A stretch of 64,000 nucleotides of DNA from Isoetes taiwanensis (GCA_021234155.1 JAJEKV010000028.1:7411268-7475267), one strand, 5' to 3'; positions 12,240-26,020 are shown, counted from the first letter of the stretch. Program-made: numbers and translations. Notes: generated by a model not told the origin, from the letters alone.

Positions 12240-12810
12240 TCCCAGCTTGTAAGTGATATCACTGGCCCACACACTTCCAACCATTAGAAACATCAACTCT
12301 CCCAACACTCTGAACAAGTGAGATTTGTATGACCAGTTGTAAAGCTTTGCTCGGTGATAGTTGTTCTGCATTATATAGAATTCCTTCCAACCTGCCATCA
12401 CATATTTCCTAGTACATCAATATGTTGTTGTAGTGAACTCCATTCCCAGTTGTATCACTACATCTTGACCTCAGTAAGTGAAACGCAGTTGTCTTTGTTG
12501 CCTTGAAGATGATACTAAGAGCACAAGAGCACCTTGGTTTTGGCTAAGTTGATGCGCATTTCAGTTGTCAGCAGAAAGTACTCAAGACGTGGAGATGTTG
12601 TTGCATACTTGCTGAAGTGTATGCTAGGATGTCCACGTCATCCACATATATGAGTTGTGGGATGATATGGTGAGGAACCCTAGCACACATCCCCTCCCCA
12701 ACCACATCCATCTTTGTAAGCCAATCCTTCAGCTTATCAATGTACAATCCAAACAACGTAGGAGATAGTGGATAGCCTTATTGGACTCCAATGCTACTAT
12801 TGACAATCCT
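12240..12810 (-). pseudogene. Non-LTR retrotransposon RT fragment
   Basis: On the minus strand near 12785-12570 the reading is GYPLSPTLFGLYIDKLKDWL, then HHIIPQLIYVDDVDILAY, then a helix ending HLHVLSTFC. This is the conserved end of a non-LTR reverse transcriptase palm, with YVDD in the place of the catalytic YADD. The phrase 'PLSPTLFGLYID' differs from the L1-type element at 20 kb, so this is another LINE clade. Stops follow downstream. Only a few hundred bases remain. Confidence 0.7.
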
Positions 12811-12814
12811 GTCT

Positions 12815-14745
12815 GAGGCTCAGGGGATTCACCTATATACGATATGGATATGCCATTTGCATTACTAGGATAGCAAGAAACCGCTTAGTATACTATTCAA
12901 CCCCAAAGAACAGGCAAATCCCAATGCATTTAACTAGCAAACGTGTGAGAACTTACCTCCTTGTTAAAAGAGAGCCATTCATCATAGGAAAACGCTCAAT
13001 CTATATGGTTTGTAATGCTCAAAATTAAGCATAAAAGAAAGGTTCCATGTCAAATGTCAGCACAAGACCATGCCATAAAAAATGGCAATCCCGGAAATCC
13101 TAACACCCATTTGAGACATAGCAATACTATGAAAAATCCCTAGGCTAAAAATGGGTGAGCAACCCTATGAGATGGCTATCCATTCAAAGCAAAACATATA
13201 AGATGTTTGAAATACATGCACAAACCATGATCATGAATAGATGACAAAGAAACATTCAAACAAGTAGAGATGATAAACTTGGACAATAAAGTGAAAAAGA
13301 GGCTAATAAAATGAGTCTATGAACATCGCAAGAAATAGATCCAAAGTAAATGCAAAACAAGGGGCACACATGCTCATGAATGAATCTAAAAAGAGTTAAT
13401 CTGCCTCAAAAGACCAGAAAGATAAGAAAGAGGAGAACGACAACCAAAAGTGCAAAGTGCAATTAATAAACCATCAATAACCATCAAAACTCAGATGAAG
13501 CACACAAAGAAAAGACTGTGGAGAGGTATATAAAAAGCAAACATGGCGGAAGCTTACAGATGCTTATTATTCTTATCATCTATAAAAGCAAAGAAAGCAG
13601 AGAGTTGTCTAATGTAGGTTTTACATGGTGGAAATTTTGCAATAAAAAAGACTAGATATGAAAAGACGCGCACTTGATAGTTTCAAAGTTCTTATATTGA
13701 GCTCTTGAGGTTAAAGTTTGCTTGCCCTCCTTTTTATTTTGTTTTTTCATAAGATTTCTTATACAAGGATTCTTACATAATAGTTTGAACTTGGATAATC
13801 TGTCATGTGTCCTGTTTGAGGTAATAGTTTTGATATTCCTTTGATGTAGTAGTAATTTATAATAAACATTCAACTAAATTTTCCTCCTCCTCTAGAGGGC
13901 TGGAATGCAAACATTCTTCCTCCTTTCTTTTGCAGCATTTGATGTTTTTTTTTTTTCTTTTTTTTTTTTTAATTATGACATCTTTTTGGCTCAGCTGACA
14001 ATATTCGAAAAGCACGTGGATCCTGTGGGTTGCAACAGGACCTGGGATTGGAAGTTATGACTAGAATATGGCAAACATGTGATTAATTGGTAGGATGCAC
14101 CAATGGACATAGGAACTTGAATCTCTCCAAAAGTACAGGAGAATTGGCATACCAAATTGATAAATGCTCAAATGATGACACTAGGAAGGCATACACGTCC
14201 TTAATGATGCAATAGGACTTATTCTGCCAGGATATATCCAGAATACAAAAAACACATGGATATATGAAATGTAGCTGTAATGGTCTGGAACATCTATACA
14301 AGGTGCAATGCTTTAATTATACATGCAATTTCGATGGTCATGTGGGACCAACAAAAAGATGTATAATGGATAAAAATATGTGACTTGCGAAACATTGTCA
14401 TTAAGGTTTTTTGCACATTAGATATATTATTTCCTTGGGGCATAAATTCTAACATATTCGGCTTGACCAAAATTATAATATGATATTCTAGGGAAAGGTC
14501 CTTTGCAAAGCAATGAATGAAAATACAATGACCCATAGGGGTACTCCCAACCCCCACCCCATCAAGAAGGGGTAGAAGTGACAGCCGCAACCGCAACCAC
14601 CTTGGAACTACTGAAAATTAGCTACCACCTCGATTAATCAAGAAAGAGGATCACGCCCAACCGCAAAACACAATCATACGATAGTTAATGTGAAAAGGTT
14701 AGAGCCTTATGGCCAAGCATGCATCATGCTTTCGAAAAAAGCAAG
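12815..14745. other. Intergenic, AT-rich
   Basis: No convincing frame. A T-run with one interruption lies at 13945-13970, which could be the tail of a minus-strand retroposon whose body I cannot define. Confidence 0.4.
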
Positions 14746-14749
14746 CGAG

Positions 14750-15266
14750 CACAAGAATGCGAAGCGAATAGAGAAATTATAAAGAATCCTCGAAAGCGAC
14801 ATCACTACGTCGAGAGAGAAAACATATAGATACACTAGGCCCGACCGCGGGGGTCTTCCCCTCAGTGCCCTCTGGAAGCCACAAAGCTACGCCAGGAAGA
14901 AAAAATAGGCACATCCAATAGAAAAACCATTTGGAGTCTACCCAGAAGCGACAAGTGCTACGCCGGGAGAGAGAGAGAGAGAGTAAACGCACGACCAATG
15001 GCCAACTGAGAATCAACCCGATAGTAAACAAATAGTTAATAGTCAACACAAGTAACCAAGCACAATATACCAAAAATTGAAAAGACGATCCATCGCTAGC
15101 TAGTCAGAAATAAAATGCACCACATGGAAGTTTAAGACAAGGGTTAGACGCCCTCACGCCAAGCATCGTAATGCCAACCGAATCGTAACACACACGAAAG
15201 GACGGAAAAAGAATTCCGCAGATAATGACATAAGAAATAAGAATACCGAAAGCCACCGAGCTACGC

Positions 15267-15268
<2 letters not shown>
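14750..15268 (-). repeat. Body of an unnamed repeat family, with recurring CTACGCC motif
   Basis: Variants of 'CTACGCC' followed by G/A-rich sequence recur near 14812, 14895, 14955 and 15261, often preceded by a GCCAC or GCGAC unit. The same type of motif recurs at 32.4-32.6 kb (AAAGCCACGCTGAGGAAA and variants). The stretch appears to be part of the dispersed minus-strand family whose start lies near 16.08 kb. Confidence 0.5.
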
Positions 15269-15350
<82 letters not shown>

Positions 15351-15365
15351 TAGATAGATAGATAG

Positions 15366-15366
<1 letters not shown>
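15269..15366. repeat. (GA)n microsatellite running into (GATA)n
   Basis: About 78 bp of pure GA directly after CTACGCCC, followed by about five GATA units. Confidence 0.95.
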
Positions 15367-15714
<348 letters not shown>

Positions 15715-16085
15715 GCCGAAAAATTGGTATGCCTGAAAATTACAGAGGCCACCAGCCACAAAGATATAGAAGAGAAGAATCGATCCATCCCTTTCTAGGT
15801 GGAACGAGAAGATTGCAACAGATGTTAAGACGAGCCGACACCAGGTGACTAGAGTCAGAGGAGGGAGGGAGGGAAACTCTAGAACCAACAGAATTCAGCT
15901 CAGAGGAAACGCCGATGAGGAATGCTAGCAGGCAACATGGATATATAGTAGACAGAGCCAAAAAAAGCCTGCGCCATAGAAGGCTCAGGCCATAGATACA
16001 TCTGACGCCCAAAATGGCGTAATGCCAAAACAGGCGTCCCTTTCCCCAGAAGAGAACCATAGCATTTTATTGAGGTTAGATCAAA
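15715..16085 (-). repeat. Start of an unnamed dispersed repeat (copy 1)
   Basis: Read on the minus strand from about 16077, the sequence starts AATGCTATGGTTCTCTTC and continues with GGGACGCC, then TCATCGGCGTTTCCTCTGAG (plus 15899-15918), then a purine-rich GGGAGGGAGGGAAACT on the plus strand. The same order occurs at 32.9 and 38.4 kb. Confidence 0.55.
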
Positions 16086-16129
16086 TATTTGAGCTAATGT
16101 TGACATAAAAGATTTTTTAGGGCTCAGAG

Positions 16130-19100
16130 AGTACCTGGCAAAAGGAAATCATGGAAACGATGAGCAGATGATACCGCCAGGCAAAGACATCACGGCCATA
16201 TGCATATGCAATGGTATGATGCTTACCTTGCTAGAACAGCCAGTAATAGGTATATGCATCTTCCATATAAGGCTGCTAAATTTCGTAAGAACTGGAAGCT
16301 CAGAATAGCTCCGATGAAGTGTTGCTGGCATATTATTATAGCCCTAGCAATGGCTAGAAAGAAAGGAGATCTGAAGCATACTGAAATTGGGGCTGATGGC
16401 AAGTCCGCATGTAGAGGGGGATGATGATTCACTTACAATATCAAGACTGGAAGAAAATACGAGAACACAATGCCTGAACAATCTAATGTCCTTGGGCAAA
16501 ATTCTAAAGGTTTGATAGGTTTAGATTTGATGGATTTTCTGAAAGATCTATGTAACTCGAATAGGGATGCTTTAAGTAATAATAGCTTAAAGCTAAAATG
16601 CAGATTAAAGCCAGAAACTATAATATCATAGGCAATGATATCCACTATGTTTTTTTTTTTAAATTAGCTCAAATCTATGGCATATAAGAATATAACAGCA
16701 TGTATGAACTAGAATCATGATGGCTACTGAAACGTTTGATATATTAATGTAGCCTATGTTCATATTTGCTAACTGATATATTTAAATCTTGGCTTTATGG
16801 TTGAACATTGTTATAGTGAAGAGGGATAACCTCAAAGAAACCCATGACACCTGCTATCCCATGCATGACAACCATTCTTATACTCGGTTTTGGTTTGTGG
16901 ATGCAGGTAACAGGTTACTTTGCTCTATACTCAGTATTCAGTTCAAATTTGGACACAGAATTTGGGTTCTATGAAACGATTACACTTGTTGTACTAAGAT
17001 ACATGTTAAATATCATCTTTGGACATGGTAAACATTCTGAAACCTGTGCTTCTAAAGCACTTTTGGGATCTGCTATAAGTCATCTTAACAAATATGTGGA
17101 AGATACCTTAAGCACGTATTTTGGGTTTTCATAACATGCAATGAATTAATAATTTCAAAAGAACGATAAACATCTTGATTCTTGTACTTACCTTTTGGTC
17201 TATTGTAATTTTTGCAGATGGGTGTGTATTATGTATCAGCTGAAATATAAACTAAGTTCTAATGGATATTTCATGTATACTGAAAGATCATTAAACATGA
17301 AATATTATCAAGGATTGCAAACTATTATATCACTAGTTATGGTGCTCGGCGTTGCCGGGCTTTACTATAATATGAAAGGGTGGTTGTTTGGTTGCTGGCT
17401 AGAACAAAGAATTTGGCGATATTGTATTTGACATGATGCTAAAAAGGAAGGAAGGTGTGAAGGTGAGTGTGGGTGTGAGGGGCATTACTGCATGTTTTAT
17501 GTTAATCTGATGTGTATGCTCTAGCCAAGTAGATCAAACATGTAGCTGTAATGCTCCATTGTAAGTGTGAGACAATGATCAATGTCTATAGAAATGAAGC
17601 CGTGGCTATCTTCATTAACCATGCCATCATGATAGCAAGCAAAAATAAGTGGTCAGACCCCGTCTTATACAAAATCTTAACGATGCCCTTATCATTATCC
17701 CGCTTGGCATTTGCAGCTACAATGGAAGACCATGAAACAACATCCTTCCATATTCCTGTGAAGCATTTCATTGGAGCGTTGGATGTCCTTTCTTCATGAT
17801 CAGCATAAGCAGACATTATAGCATTTCACGAAACTGTGTTTCTTCGAGGCACTTGTTTAAAGATCATGCTCGCCCTTGGGCATCTTGCATGAAATTTGCT
17901 TCATTTGCCCAGGAGGCAATTTCTATTCTGGACACTCCATGGAGACTTGAGCTCAATATTTAGCTTTGATACTATTGATATGATACCTCAACCATCATCC
18001 AACCAACTACGCAATATGCCCCGCTATATGTGATAATTAGGTGCCGCTTCCCCAATATTTACTTGAGTAGTCCCCATGGACCCCCCAGGCCAGTGCTTTA
18101 GAGAATGCATTTCAAAAGCCTACCTAGAGGACGAGCTTGCAACCGCAATTCCATATTGTCCATACTGTTAAAGGATCAGGGCCTTATCAGGACCTTATTG
18201 TACCAACCTGCATCACCCTATTTTGAGTTGCCTACGCCATCTAAGCTGGCAATGCAACTCATTCTTAGTCATCTTACTTAGTTTGATGCACCTACTTCTT
18301 ATAAATAAGCATCAAAGTGGGATATGTACACAGTTGTAGAGAGGAATGAGAGAAGCTGGATGATATATTGATTGGTTGAAGATACATATTCGTCGATTTC
18401 TCTTTTATAAGAAAGGAATACAAAGTTGTAGAGAGGAATGAGAAGGGGACGTAAACTATTGCATCAGCTTTACCCGTCATTTTAAATGTGCACCTGTGCT
18501 GGACCTTTATGACCACACTCCTTTAACGAAACAATAGCATTGATGTTATATTCGAGCTTTCTATATTCATGGGCCTAGCGCAATGCCATATAATGGCTTT
18601 AAGAGCATTATGTAATTTTGATGCAACATTACACCGTACATAAACCATTTTGAAGAATGGGTTTTCAATAGTTGTCCTTCAAGATAAGCCAATAATTGTG
18701 TTGCTTCCAAGAAGAGGGATGACTTTATGAGTCATGAAATAGTTTAATTAGAAGTTGCAGAAAAAATGTAAATAGAAATGTCTTCACCCAAATGAGAATG
18801 ACGTTACAACTAATTGTGCAGTTATATTCAGACGTTCAAAATGAAAATAAAGGATAATGAACTTGATATTTAATGTCTGCACCTAAACCTTCAATAATGA
18901 AATTGATATTCAATGTCTGCACCTAAATCTCCAAGCTCCAAGCTAAAAGAAATAGCATAGCAAAAGTAAAACATATTTGAAGTAGTAACTGAAATGTATT
19001 GCGACATTAATAATCGGTCAAAAACAACTAATTTGTAATGTGGACACCAGTCATAGATCTAGGCACCATAGATAGGATAAATCTCATAAAAGATGATTCT

Positions 19101-19180
19101 CTCATTTCTATATATAGCAAGTTTGCTTTGAGGTACCAGGTTTTCATAGATGTTGTCTCAAAGCAAACCTGGTCAGCAGT
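16130..19180. other. Intergenic, nothing recognised
   Basis: About 3 kb of AT-rich DNA. Frames up to 96 codons (for example 16844-17134) have no recognisable domain. A T-run lies at 16649-16660. Confidence 0.4.
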
Positions 19181-19182
19181 CA

Positions 19183-19203
19183 TATAGAATAGAATAGAAT
19201 AGT
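19183..19203. repeat. (TAGAA)n microsatellite
   Basis: Several TAGAA units, the reverse complement of the TTCTA tracts at 44.02 and 45.85 kb. Confidence 0.8.
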
Positions 19204-19321
19204 ACTCTTATCTGTTGTACAATCATCAACAACTCCAGTCCCCATACCTGCAATTGCTGCTAGACCAGATACTAGAGCTGACGCTGTTAATCCTGCCTTC
19301 TTCAGTACCAATAGATAAACT

Positions 19322-19910
19322 TCATCCTAAAGTGGCAGTTCTTTGGTGGCAGATTCTTCATAGGTGTCTGCGGGTTAATGTGCTTGTCCATAAATTTAAC
19401 CCTAGAATATCAAATCAGTGTCCAGTATGCAAGCGTGGATCTGAGACCATTAAGCATTGCTTTTTCATGTGTGAACACCTTAGACAGGTATGGGACTGGT
19501 TGTTTTCCCTTTTTCAGGTTTCACTAACAAGTCAACAACCGCTTTTGGCAATTTACCCAAGTACCGGACGAGTTACAAGGGCGTGCTTTTCATCTAGCAG
19601 CCAGGATGGTTGCTTTGGACTATTCGAAAAGACGAAGATTGGTAATCTTCAAAGGTCTGGATGTGGCAGATAATCGTGTTCTCCAAGAAGCTCAAGGTTA
19701 CATTGTAAAGTCGTATCATTGTTCTTCACTTGCCCCTCGCAAGAGGCGATTGATTTTTGAGGAGTTTTTGGATGTGCACTCTTATGCTTAGGCAGGTTGC
19801 TTCACTCGGTGGGTCTCCGCTTATCCGCTGAGATTTTATTCATGTCTCTGCATTTATACTTGTATTTGACTCTTTGATTGAATAAAGTCTGACGTCCTTC
19901 AACAAAAAAA
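19322..19910 (+). mobile_element. 5'-truncated LINE with target duplication
   Basis: A perfect 12-bp direct repeat AATAGATAAACT lies at 19310-19321 and again at 19911-19922, immediately after an A-run. Between them is the 3' end of a LINE. It begins with the RT-associated zinc-binding region (CPVCKRGSETIKHCFFMCEHLRQ read in pieces, 19420-19490), then a frameshifted tail (KRRRLVIFKGL, then EAQGYIV), a stop, an AATAAA at 19881 and a short poly(A). A related copy lies on the minus strand at 44.2-44.8 kb. The truncated 5' end and poly(A) fit target-primed reverse transcription. Confidence 0.82.
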
Positions 19911-20120
19911 AATAGATAAACTATTGAATAATCCCAACAGAACTTGGAAAATTAGAACGTCACTTTTCATGCTCAAGCTCCTGTGTATAATGCAAACAGC
20001 TTGGACAAGGACACCTGGGCAATGAAATTGCTACACTTCATGCCTTAGAAAAACTTAGAATGTGAAAACACAATAAAGTCCCACTTAAAGAAATAAGTAT
20101 AACATCTGCAAAGATAAACA

Positions 20121-22683
20121 ATGCAAGCTTTTCATACAAACATACACTATAACTATCTCATTAATCAAATCTTTCCCAACTCTGATAATTTGATGAGTGA
20201 TTCCATTGCTGCCATCCCCTTTGAGCAGGAAATCTTCAAAGTCATTATGAGCTTTAATAAAGGCAAATCTCCTGGCCCTGATGGCCTACCCCCAGAATTT
20301 TATATTTGCTTTTGGGATGTCTTCAAGGTTGACATTGTCAATTTGGTTCATGGATTTTGGAAGGCAGGACATCTTCATCCCTCTATTTCTGTTGGATTTA
20401 TAACTCTTGTCCCAAAGGTTGACATGCCATCATCATTCTCGGATTGGAGGCCTATCTCTTTGACCAATTCTACATATAAGATTTGTGCCAAAATTATTGC
20501 CAACAGGATTAAGCCCTTTCTTCAAGATCATATCAATATCAAACAATCTGCTTTCCTTCCAAACAGATTCATCTTAGACAATTACATTATAGCTATGGAG
20601 GGTCTCCACTGGAATAGAGTGTCTGGCCAAGATTGCATTCTTCTAAAGCTAGATTTCAAAAGGGCCTTTGACTCAGTAAACTGGGATTTTCTCGAATTTG
20701 CTTTGCACAAAATTGGCTTCAATCCTAAAGTTATCTCCTTAATCATGAGCTTAAACTCTAAGGCTAATTCTGCTGTGCTCATAAATGGCTCCCCTTCAAA
20801 TTTCTTTAATCTTTCTAGAGGGGTGAGACAAGGCTACCCATTAGCTCCCTACCTTTTTCTTGTGGTTGCTGAAATTCTTACAAGAGCTATTGATTTTCAT
20901 CAACAAAATGGCAACATTAAAGGTCTTCATCTTCGTGACAACAAAGGCAGCCTTATGCTGATGACACCTTTGCCTTTCTGGCCCTGATAACATTGCTAAA
21001 TTCTTGGGCATTATAGAATTATTTTCTGAGGCCTCTGGAATTTTCCTTAATATTGCAAAAAGTGTGATCATTGGTGATATCAGTGAGAACTATATCTGTG
21101 ACATAAAGGTCCTCAACACAATGCAAGCAACCAAGCTTTTAGGTATGCCCTTGTCTCTCAATCATAATATCAAAGGTTTGTGGGATCCAATCCTCCAGAG
21201 TATCAAAAAGAAATTAAATTCTTTCAGAAACTCCTTGTCTATGGCTGGTCGTACCATTATTGCAAATTCTGTTCTGGCAGCTTCTCACATTTATTTTTCC
21301 TCTGCTCTTGTGGCTCCCAGATCTATTTATCAGGAGTTAGAGAAAACCATCAGGAAATTCATTTGGTGTGGAAATCATTCTGTTAATTGGGATACTGTTA
21401 CAAGATCCAAATCTAATGGAGGGTTAGGTTGTAAAAGTTTATATTTGCAAGCATGTGCCCTGGCAGGTAAATTTGTGTGGAGAACTTTATCTGGCAATAA
21501 CTCTATAGCATCTATTTTCATTAAATATTGGCTGGACTGCTCCTATCCTGAAGGTCACCCAAGTGTTAAGCATTCATTGCCAGAGTCTGCCCTATCTTAC
21601 CTGCATCCTGGTAGAAACACATCCCCTCTGATGCAAAACATGTTCAAAGCTTGGAATATTGTTAAGGATTGTTTTGATACCCCTGCCATTCCTGATCTGA
21701 ATTACAATTCTTCCCTTTTCTGGTCTTCTCAATTTCAAGATATTAATGGGAACATTCCTGCTTTAAGGCATCCGAAAATTTATAGGAAATGGTTTGACTC
21801 TGGTATCACTCATATTCACCACTTATACAGAAATGGTCAAATCACTTCCTGGACAAACCTTAGAAGACTTATCCATGGTACCTCAAGTGACAAGGCTATC
21901 TTCTCTCATTTCAAAAGTATCTTGTCCCAGACTACAAACTTGTCAGATAATCAAAGTGGTTTTCCTATCAAGCTGCATGGTCATGATAAGTATAAAGTTA
22001 AATATGTGTATGACTTCCTGAACCAAAAAGATAATTCAGCTAAAGGTCAGCTCAAATGGTCTATTTCTGATAGTGACAGTATGACTCTATACAAAAACAT
22101 TTGGTTATCCTATTGTCCTCCTAAAGTTAATTTCTTCATATGGTTGATTGCCCATAAAAGTCTCCCTAATCTTGCTTCTCTTTCTATAAAGATGCCTAAT
22201 GTTCTGTCTGCTTGCCATTTGAACTGCTCTCAAGAAGAAACTATGCAGCATATTTTCCAGTGTCCCAAAATTGCAGATTTCTGGGCATGGTTTTATAGTA
22301 AGTTCAGTGTTTTTTTCCCTGGACAAACTCAAGGTACCTTACTCCAGCATATCCAAAATAATGATATTTTTCTAAATACTATTATGTTCACTGCATTATG
22401 GAATGTTTGGAAATCCAGAAACAGAATTGTATATGGTAAGAATAATTTATCTATATTTTGGATCAAGATGAATTTTCAGTTAGACCTTGAAGGGTTTGTA
22501 ACAGCTCACAAAAGTAAATTAGGAGACAATTATGACAAGAGGTGGGATTTAGTTGGTAACTTCAATGGTGTTTTTAACTTGTTCCATTCGAATCTCAATG
22601 TTATAAATACTAATGCTCCTTTTTCTGATACTCATGATAGAATATCTGGAATTCTTGATGGGGGAGGGCAGAACCAAGTTTGA
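20121..22683 (+). pseudogene. LINE ORF2 reverse transcriptase (two frameshifts)
   Basis: The coding part of the LINE. 20121-20987 encodes the RT fingers and palm up to the YADD motif. The motif itself is read in another frame, and 21004-22683 (559 codons) encodes the thumb and C-terminal part. Apart from the two shifts around 20945-21003 no stops break the approximately 2.5 kb, so the copy is fairly young or the shifts are recent. Key catalytic aspartates (F-K-R-A-F-D and Y-A-D-D) are present. Confidence 0.85.
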
Positions 22684-23113
22684 TACAATGTTGACTTATC
22701 ACGAGGCCACTCTCTACTGCAGCAATACAGGTATACCAAATCTAGAGCCACCAGGGCCACAGGCAAGTTCAGATGAAATTTTGCTGTATAAGGTTAGAAG
22801 TACAAGCAATGAATCCACCTGGGCAAGGATATACTGTAGAGAAGTGGTGCAGATGTACTGCTTATTCAACTTTTTATTCATGTACCACTTTTCTCTAACA
22901 GAAAGGCAGCTCAGCAGATACAGGGAGCTATATTACTCTCATAAAATGCTCTCTGATCTTTATGGCACTCTACTCCTGCTCATGGCTAAGGAAGATATTC
23001 ACCAACTTCTCATGGAGAATGGATCTGCTCACAATAGCTATCAGTTTGGAACTGATAATGGGTTTTATTGGGTCTATAATTCCATCTTCGACCAAATCAT
23101 GAATTCCCCATAA
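22684..23113 (+). pseudogene. Open extension after LINE ORF2
   Basis: A frame open from 22613 to 23113 overlaps the end of the RT frame and continues about 145 codons beyond it (GRTKFDTMLTYHEATLYC, then TERQLSRYRELYYSHKML). It contains no RNase H signature. It could be the true C-terminus of ORF2 after one frameshift, or untranslated tail that happens to be open. Confidence 0.4.
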
Positions 23114-23532
23114 AAACCAGCTCAGTCACACTCCACCTTTGCCCTGTCATCCTCCTTTCATTTTCACTCCAGTCCAAATCACTGTTGCTCAGTTGTTTAT
23201 CTTGCTTTTGACTAACACTTTAAACATGTACTTGGAGCTCGATTTTGTCCTTGCAGGAATGTGGATCTCTTTTGGTCTGGTAGCTCTGTTCCAGATTATT
23301 TTATCAGCTTCATCAAGTGCTTCAAACTGAGTTCCTGATCTCTTCATTTGATAGATATCCAGTTCCTTCTGGATTATATATTGTTGTTACTGTTTTCCCA
23401 GTACCTTTCATATTTCTATTTGCTACACTAAAAAATACTCTTAGTATGACTCTAATGAGGATGTCTTTACCCTCATTAGTAACAATTATGTATGGCTTTT
23501 AATAATTAATGGAAAAAACAACTCTTAACTTC

Positions 23533-23563
<31 letters not shown>

Positions 23564-23564
23564 T

Positions 23565-25680
23565 GCCATGATTTTTGTGGAGCAGAAATGAGTTAATCGC
23601 TTCAAAAATACCTGGAGGATGGCTATGAAACTGGTTGTGTTGCAAATGATTCTAAAATCGCTGAAAAGGCAATTCAAGAAGCACACAAAGACAGTTATCA
23701 AAGCAAAAGGAGGCATAAGCGATAAAATCAAGGAGATTTACCTGTCTAGTAAAACACATCAAAACTTATTATCCATAGCTTGTCTTGCTCCTTAGAACCA
23801 TCTAAATTAGCTAAAACCAACAAAAGTCCCAGCCAGATTGTCAAACCAAAACCAAAATAAAAAAGCAAAGAATTACAGAAAATAGATGCGCTCTGCTCTT
23901 GCAAAATCCATTGTTGGCGAGTTTGATCAGATTCGGACCTGCATGATGCATCTTTGGTCACAAAAATAACATTTAACCCGGATTCTTACTTTACAGCATA
24001 CTCTGAGGGCACGATTCATCCTTTAAATGTCCTCCATGCCATATTTTTCAAATGTCCTCCATGCCATAATTCCTAACCTAGCCTGCATGGCCAATGGGAA
24101 TCGTTTGACACCTTGCAATCTGCAAGCGTGGAGTAAGGCGACCCTAAGAAACCCAAAACCTTGGTCGAAATAAATACAGAAGAAACTGGTCTCGATTTTT
24201 GGATGCATGGAAATATTTTTCAGCCGCCAAAATCCACAAAATCTTAGGAAATCAACTAAAAAAAATTCCAAAAAACATTTTCCACCATACCGAAAAATCC
24301 CAAATTAATAAGGTTGATAGTTGCATGTATTCTTTTGCTGAAATAAATGCAGTGGTAGTATTTGGTAAGGATCTAAGTATTGCAAATTGATAATGTTTCG
24401 TAAACACATTTTGTACCAAGTCCTGGCTTAAACATAATGACCTGATTATGTTTAAGGCTGCTAATGGATCTGTTGTTTACCTTCTAAGGTCTTTAGCGGA
24501 TAATAGTCTGTTCTGATGAACAGCTTAAAAGGTTAGGTTTTTTTTTTTTTTTTTTTTTGTATCTAGCAAAGGAGGCTACATCTTTAAAGGTCATGAAGGT
24601 AATAAGTACTTCTGTCGGCGTCAAATTGTTTTCCATAATCCTTGACTATCTTGGAGGCTTAGAGTGCAATCCAATATACATGTAGATATACTAATGACTT
24701 TTACCATTGTTTATAGAAAAGTTTAGAGCATGGATCATTACTTCTATGTGGCCCCTCCCCGATGGCTGATGATGTTTTATTATGCAAGAACTTTTTGCTA
24801 TACTTTGTAAATTGTACTAACTTATTGAATTAAGGGAAAGGTATGGAAGAGAGGATAGTTGTGGTCATATGATTTCAACAATGTAGATTGATAACATAAA
24901 TCCATAGCTAGATCTAGAAAAAGGGGGGCCTCAGCCTCAAATCTGTGAAGTGCCCAGAACCAACCATGTCGAGGAATATGTAGTAATAACACAAAGCACC
25001 TAGTTGACCATGGAAAAAAAACAAATAGAAGAAATAGTTGTCAAATGACCCCTCGTATATACCCAACATATAGTAGTGTAAAAACGAAATTGAGAAACAA
25101 CATGCACCAATGGCCCACAATATAAATGACAAAGGAACATCCAAGACACCCAATCTAAGAGGTATGCCAACTAGAATGACAATGCCAAAAAAGGCAAAAT
25201 AAAATATCTCGACTTAAAAATGATCCAATGGATGTAATTGGCCTAACTAAATCAAGAAATAATGGAACGTAAAGCAATAAGAAAAACCAACTGAATAACA
25301 TCCACCAATGTATAACTAAAATGTCTACACATCATGCACACTGAGCGTCATATAGATTTGGGTGTTGTACCAGGGACAACAAGTTCAACCTCTTAGAAAG
25401 AAGCGCAATCAGACAACCAAGGTGTCAACTTGAATAAGACAATGTGGTATAATGGAGATTAGTTGGCAAGACCAAGAAGGAATACTAGAATGTTGCAAAG
25501 CAAATAGAAACTTGACATCGTACCTATCTCAAATTAATGGTCTCTATTCCTTGAATGATGCATAGACAGAATCAGCGCATGGAAACCCTCTCAGCCTCTT
25601 GAAGGGAAACATAATTGGTCTTCAACATCTTGAAGCCGCATGTGAGAAATCTGCAAATTAAGTAAGAAAAGATATATATC
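23565..25680. other. Intergenic, nothing recognised
   Basis: AT-rich DNA with a 21-base T-run at 24538-24558 that may be the tail of a minus-strand retroposon. No coding signal. Confidence 0.4.
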
Positions 25681-25684
25681 CCCC

Positions 25685-26020
25685 ATACTCCACAGAGAAT
25701 TTGAAACTGGGCCTCATACAAGAAGATCTGCAAAATATTATGAGACAAAATTACAATCTTCATTTCCCAAAAAATAATTTGAATCTGCGTCTCATGTCAA
25801 GAGGAGTAGATGAAAAAATCTATAAAATATTGGAGGAATTTAAAACTGGGTCTTACTAGAAAATCTGTAAAAATATTGTGAGAGAAATATAATCCCCTAA
25901 AAAGAATTCAAGCCTGGTTCTCCATATCAACATGAGCTACATGAGAAAATCTACATAATGTTGGGAGAAAAATATAACCGCATGCTCCAAAGGATCTCCA
26001 TGTCAACATGAGTCATATGA
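25685..26020. repeat. Degenerate tandem array
   Basis: Four to five diverged units of roughly 65-95 bp. Each has a TTTGAAACTGGGCCTC-like start, an A-rich middle with AAAATCTGTAAAA and an AATATTG-type end. Units become less alike from left to right. Confidence 0.55.

Larger units (their letters stand above)
20060..23561 (+). mobile_element. L1-like LINE, 5'-truncated, with poly(A) tail
   Basis: This element encoded a non-LTR reverse transcriptase. From about 20130 the linker and RT start are visible (FNKGKSPGPDGLPPEFY), then DWRPISLTNSTYKICAKI, then FLPNRFILDN, then LKLDFKRAFDSVNW, then SRGVRQGYPLAPYLF. The catalytic YADD is at 20954-20965, one frame away. A long frame from 21004 to 22683 gives the thumb and the C-terminal zinc-binding module (CHLNCSQEETMQHIFQC, about 22210-22265). 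Two frameshifts interrupt it near the active site. A further open stretch runs to 23113 and a 29-base A tail ends at 23561. The endonuclease and ORF1 are missing. I could not find a target duplication. Confidence 0.87.

Noticed and set aside
20000-23600. Target duplication of the long LINE
   Set aside because: I looked for the sequence after the poly(A) tail (CTTGCCATGATTT) upstream of the element and did not find it.
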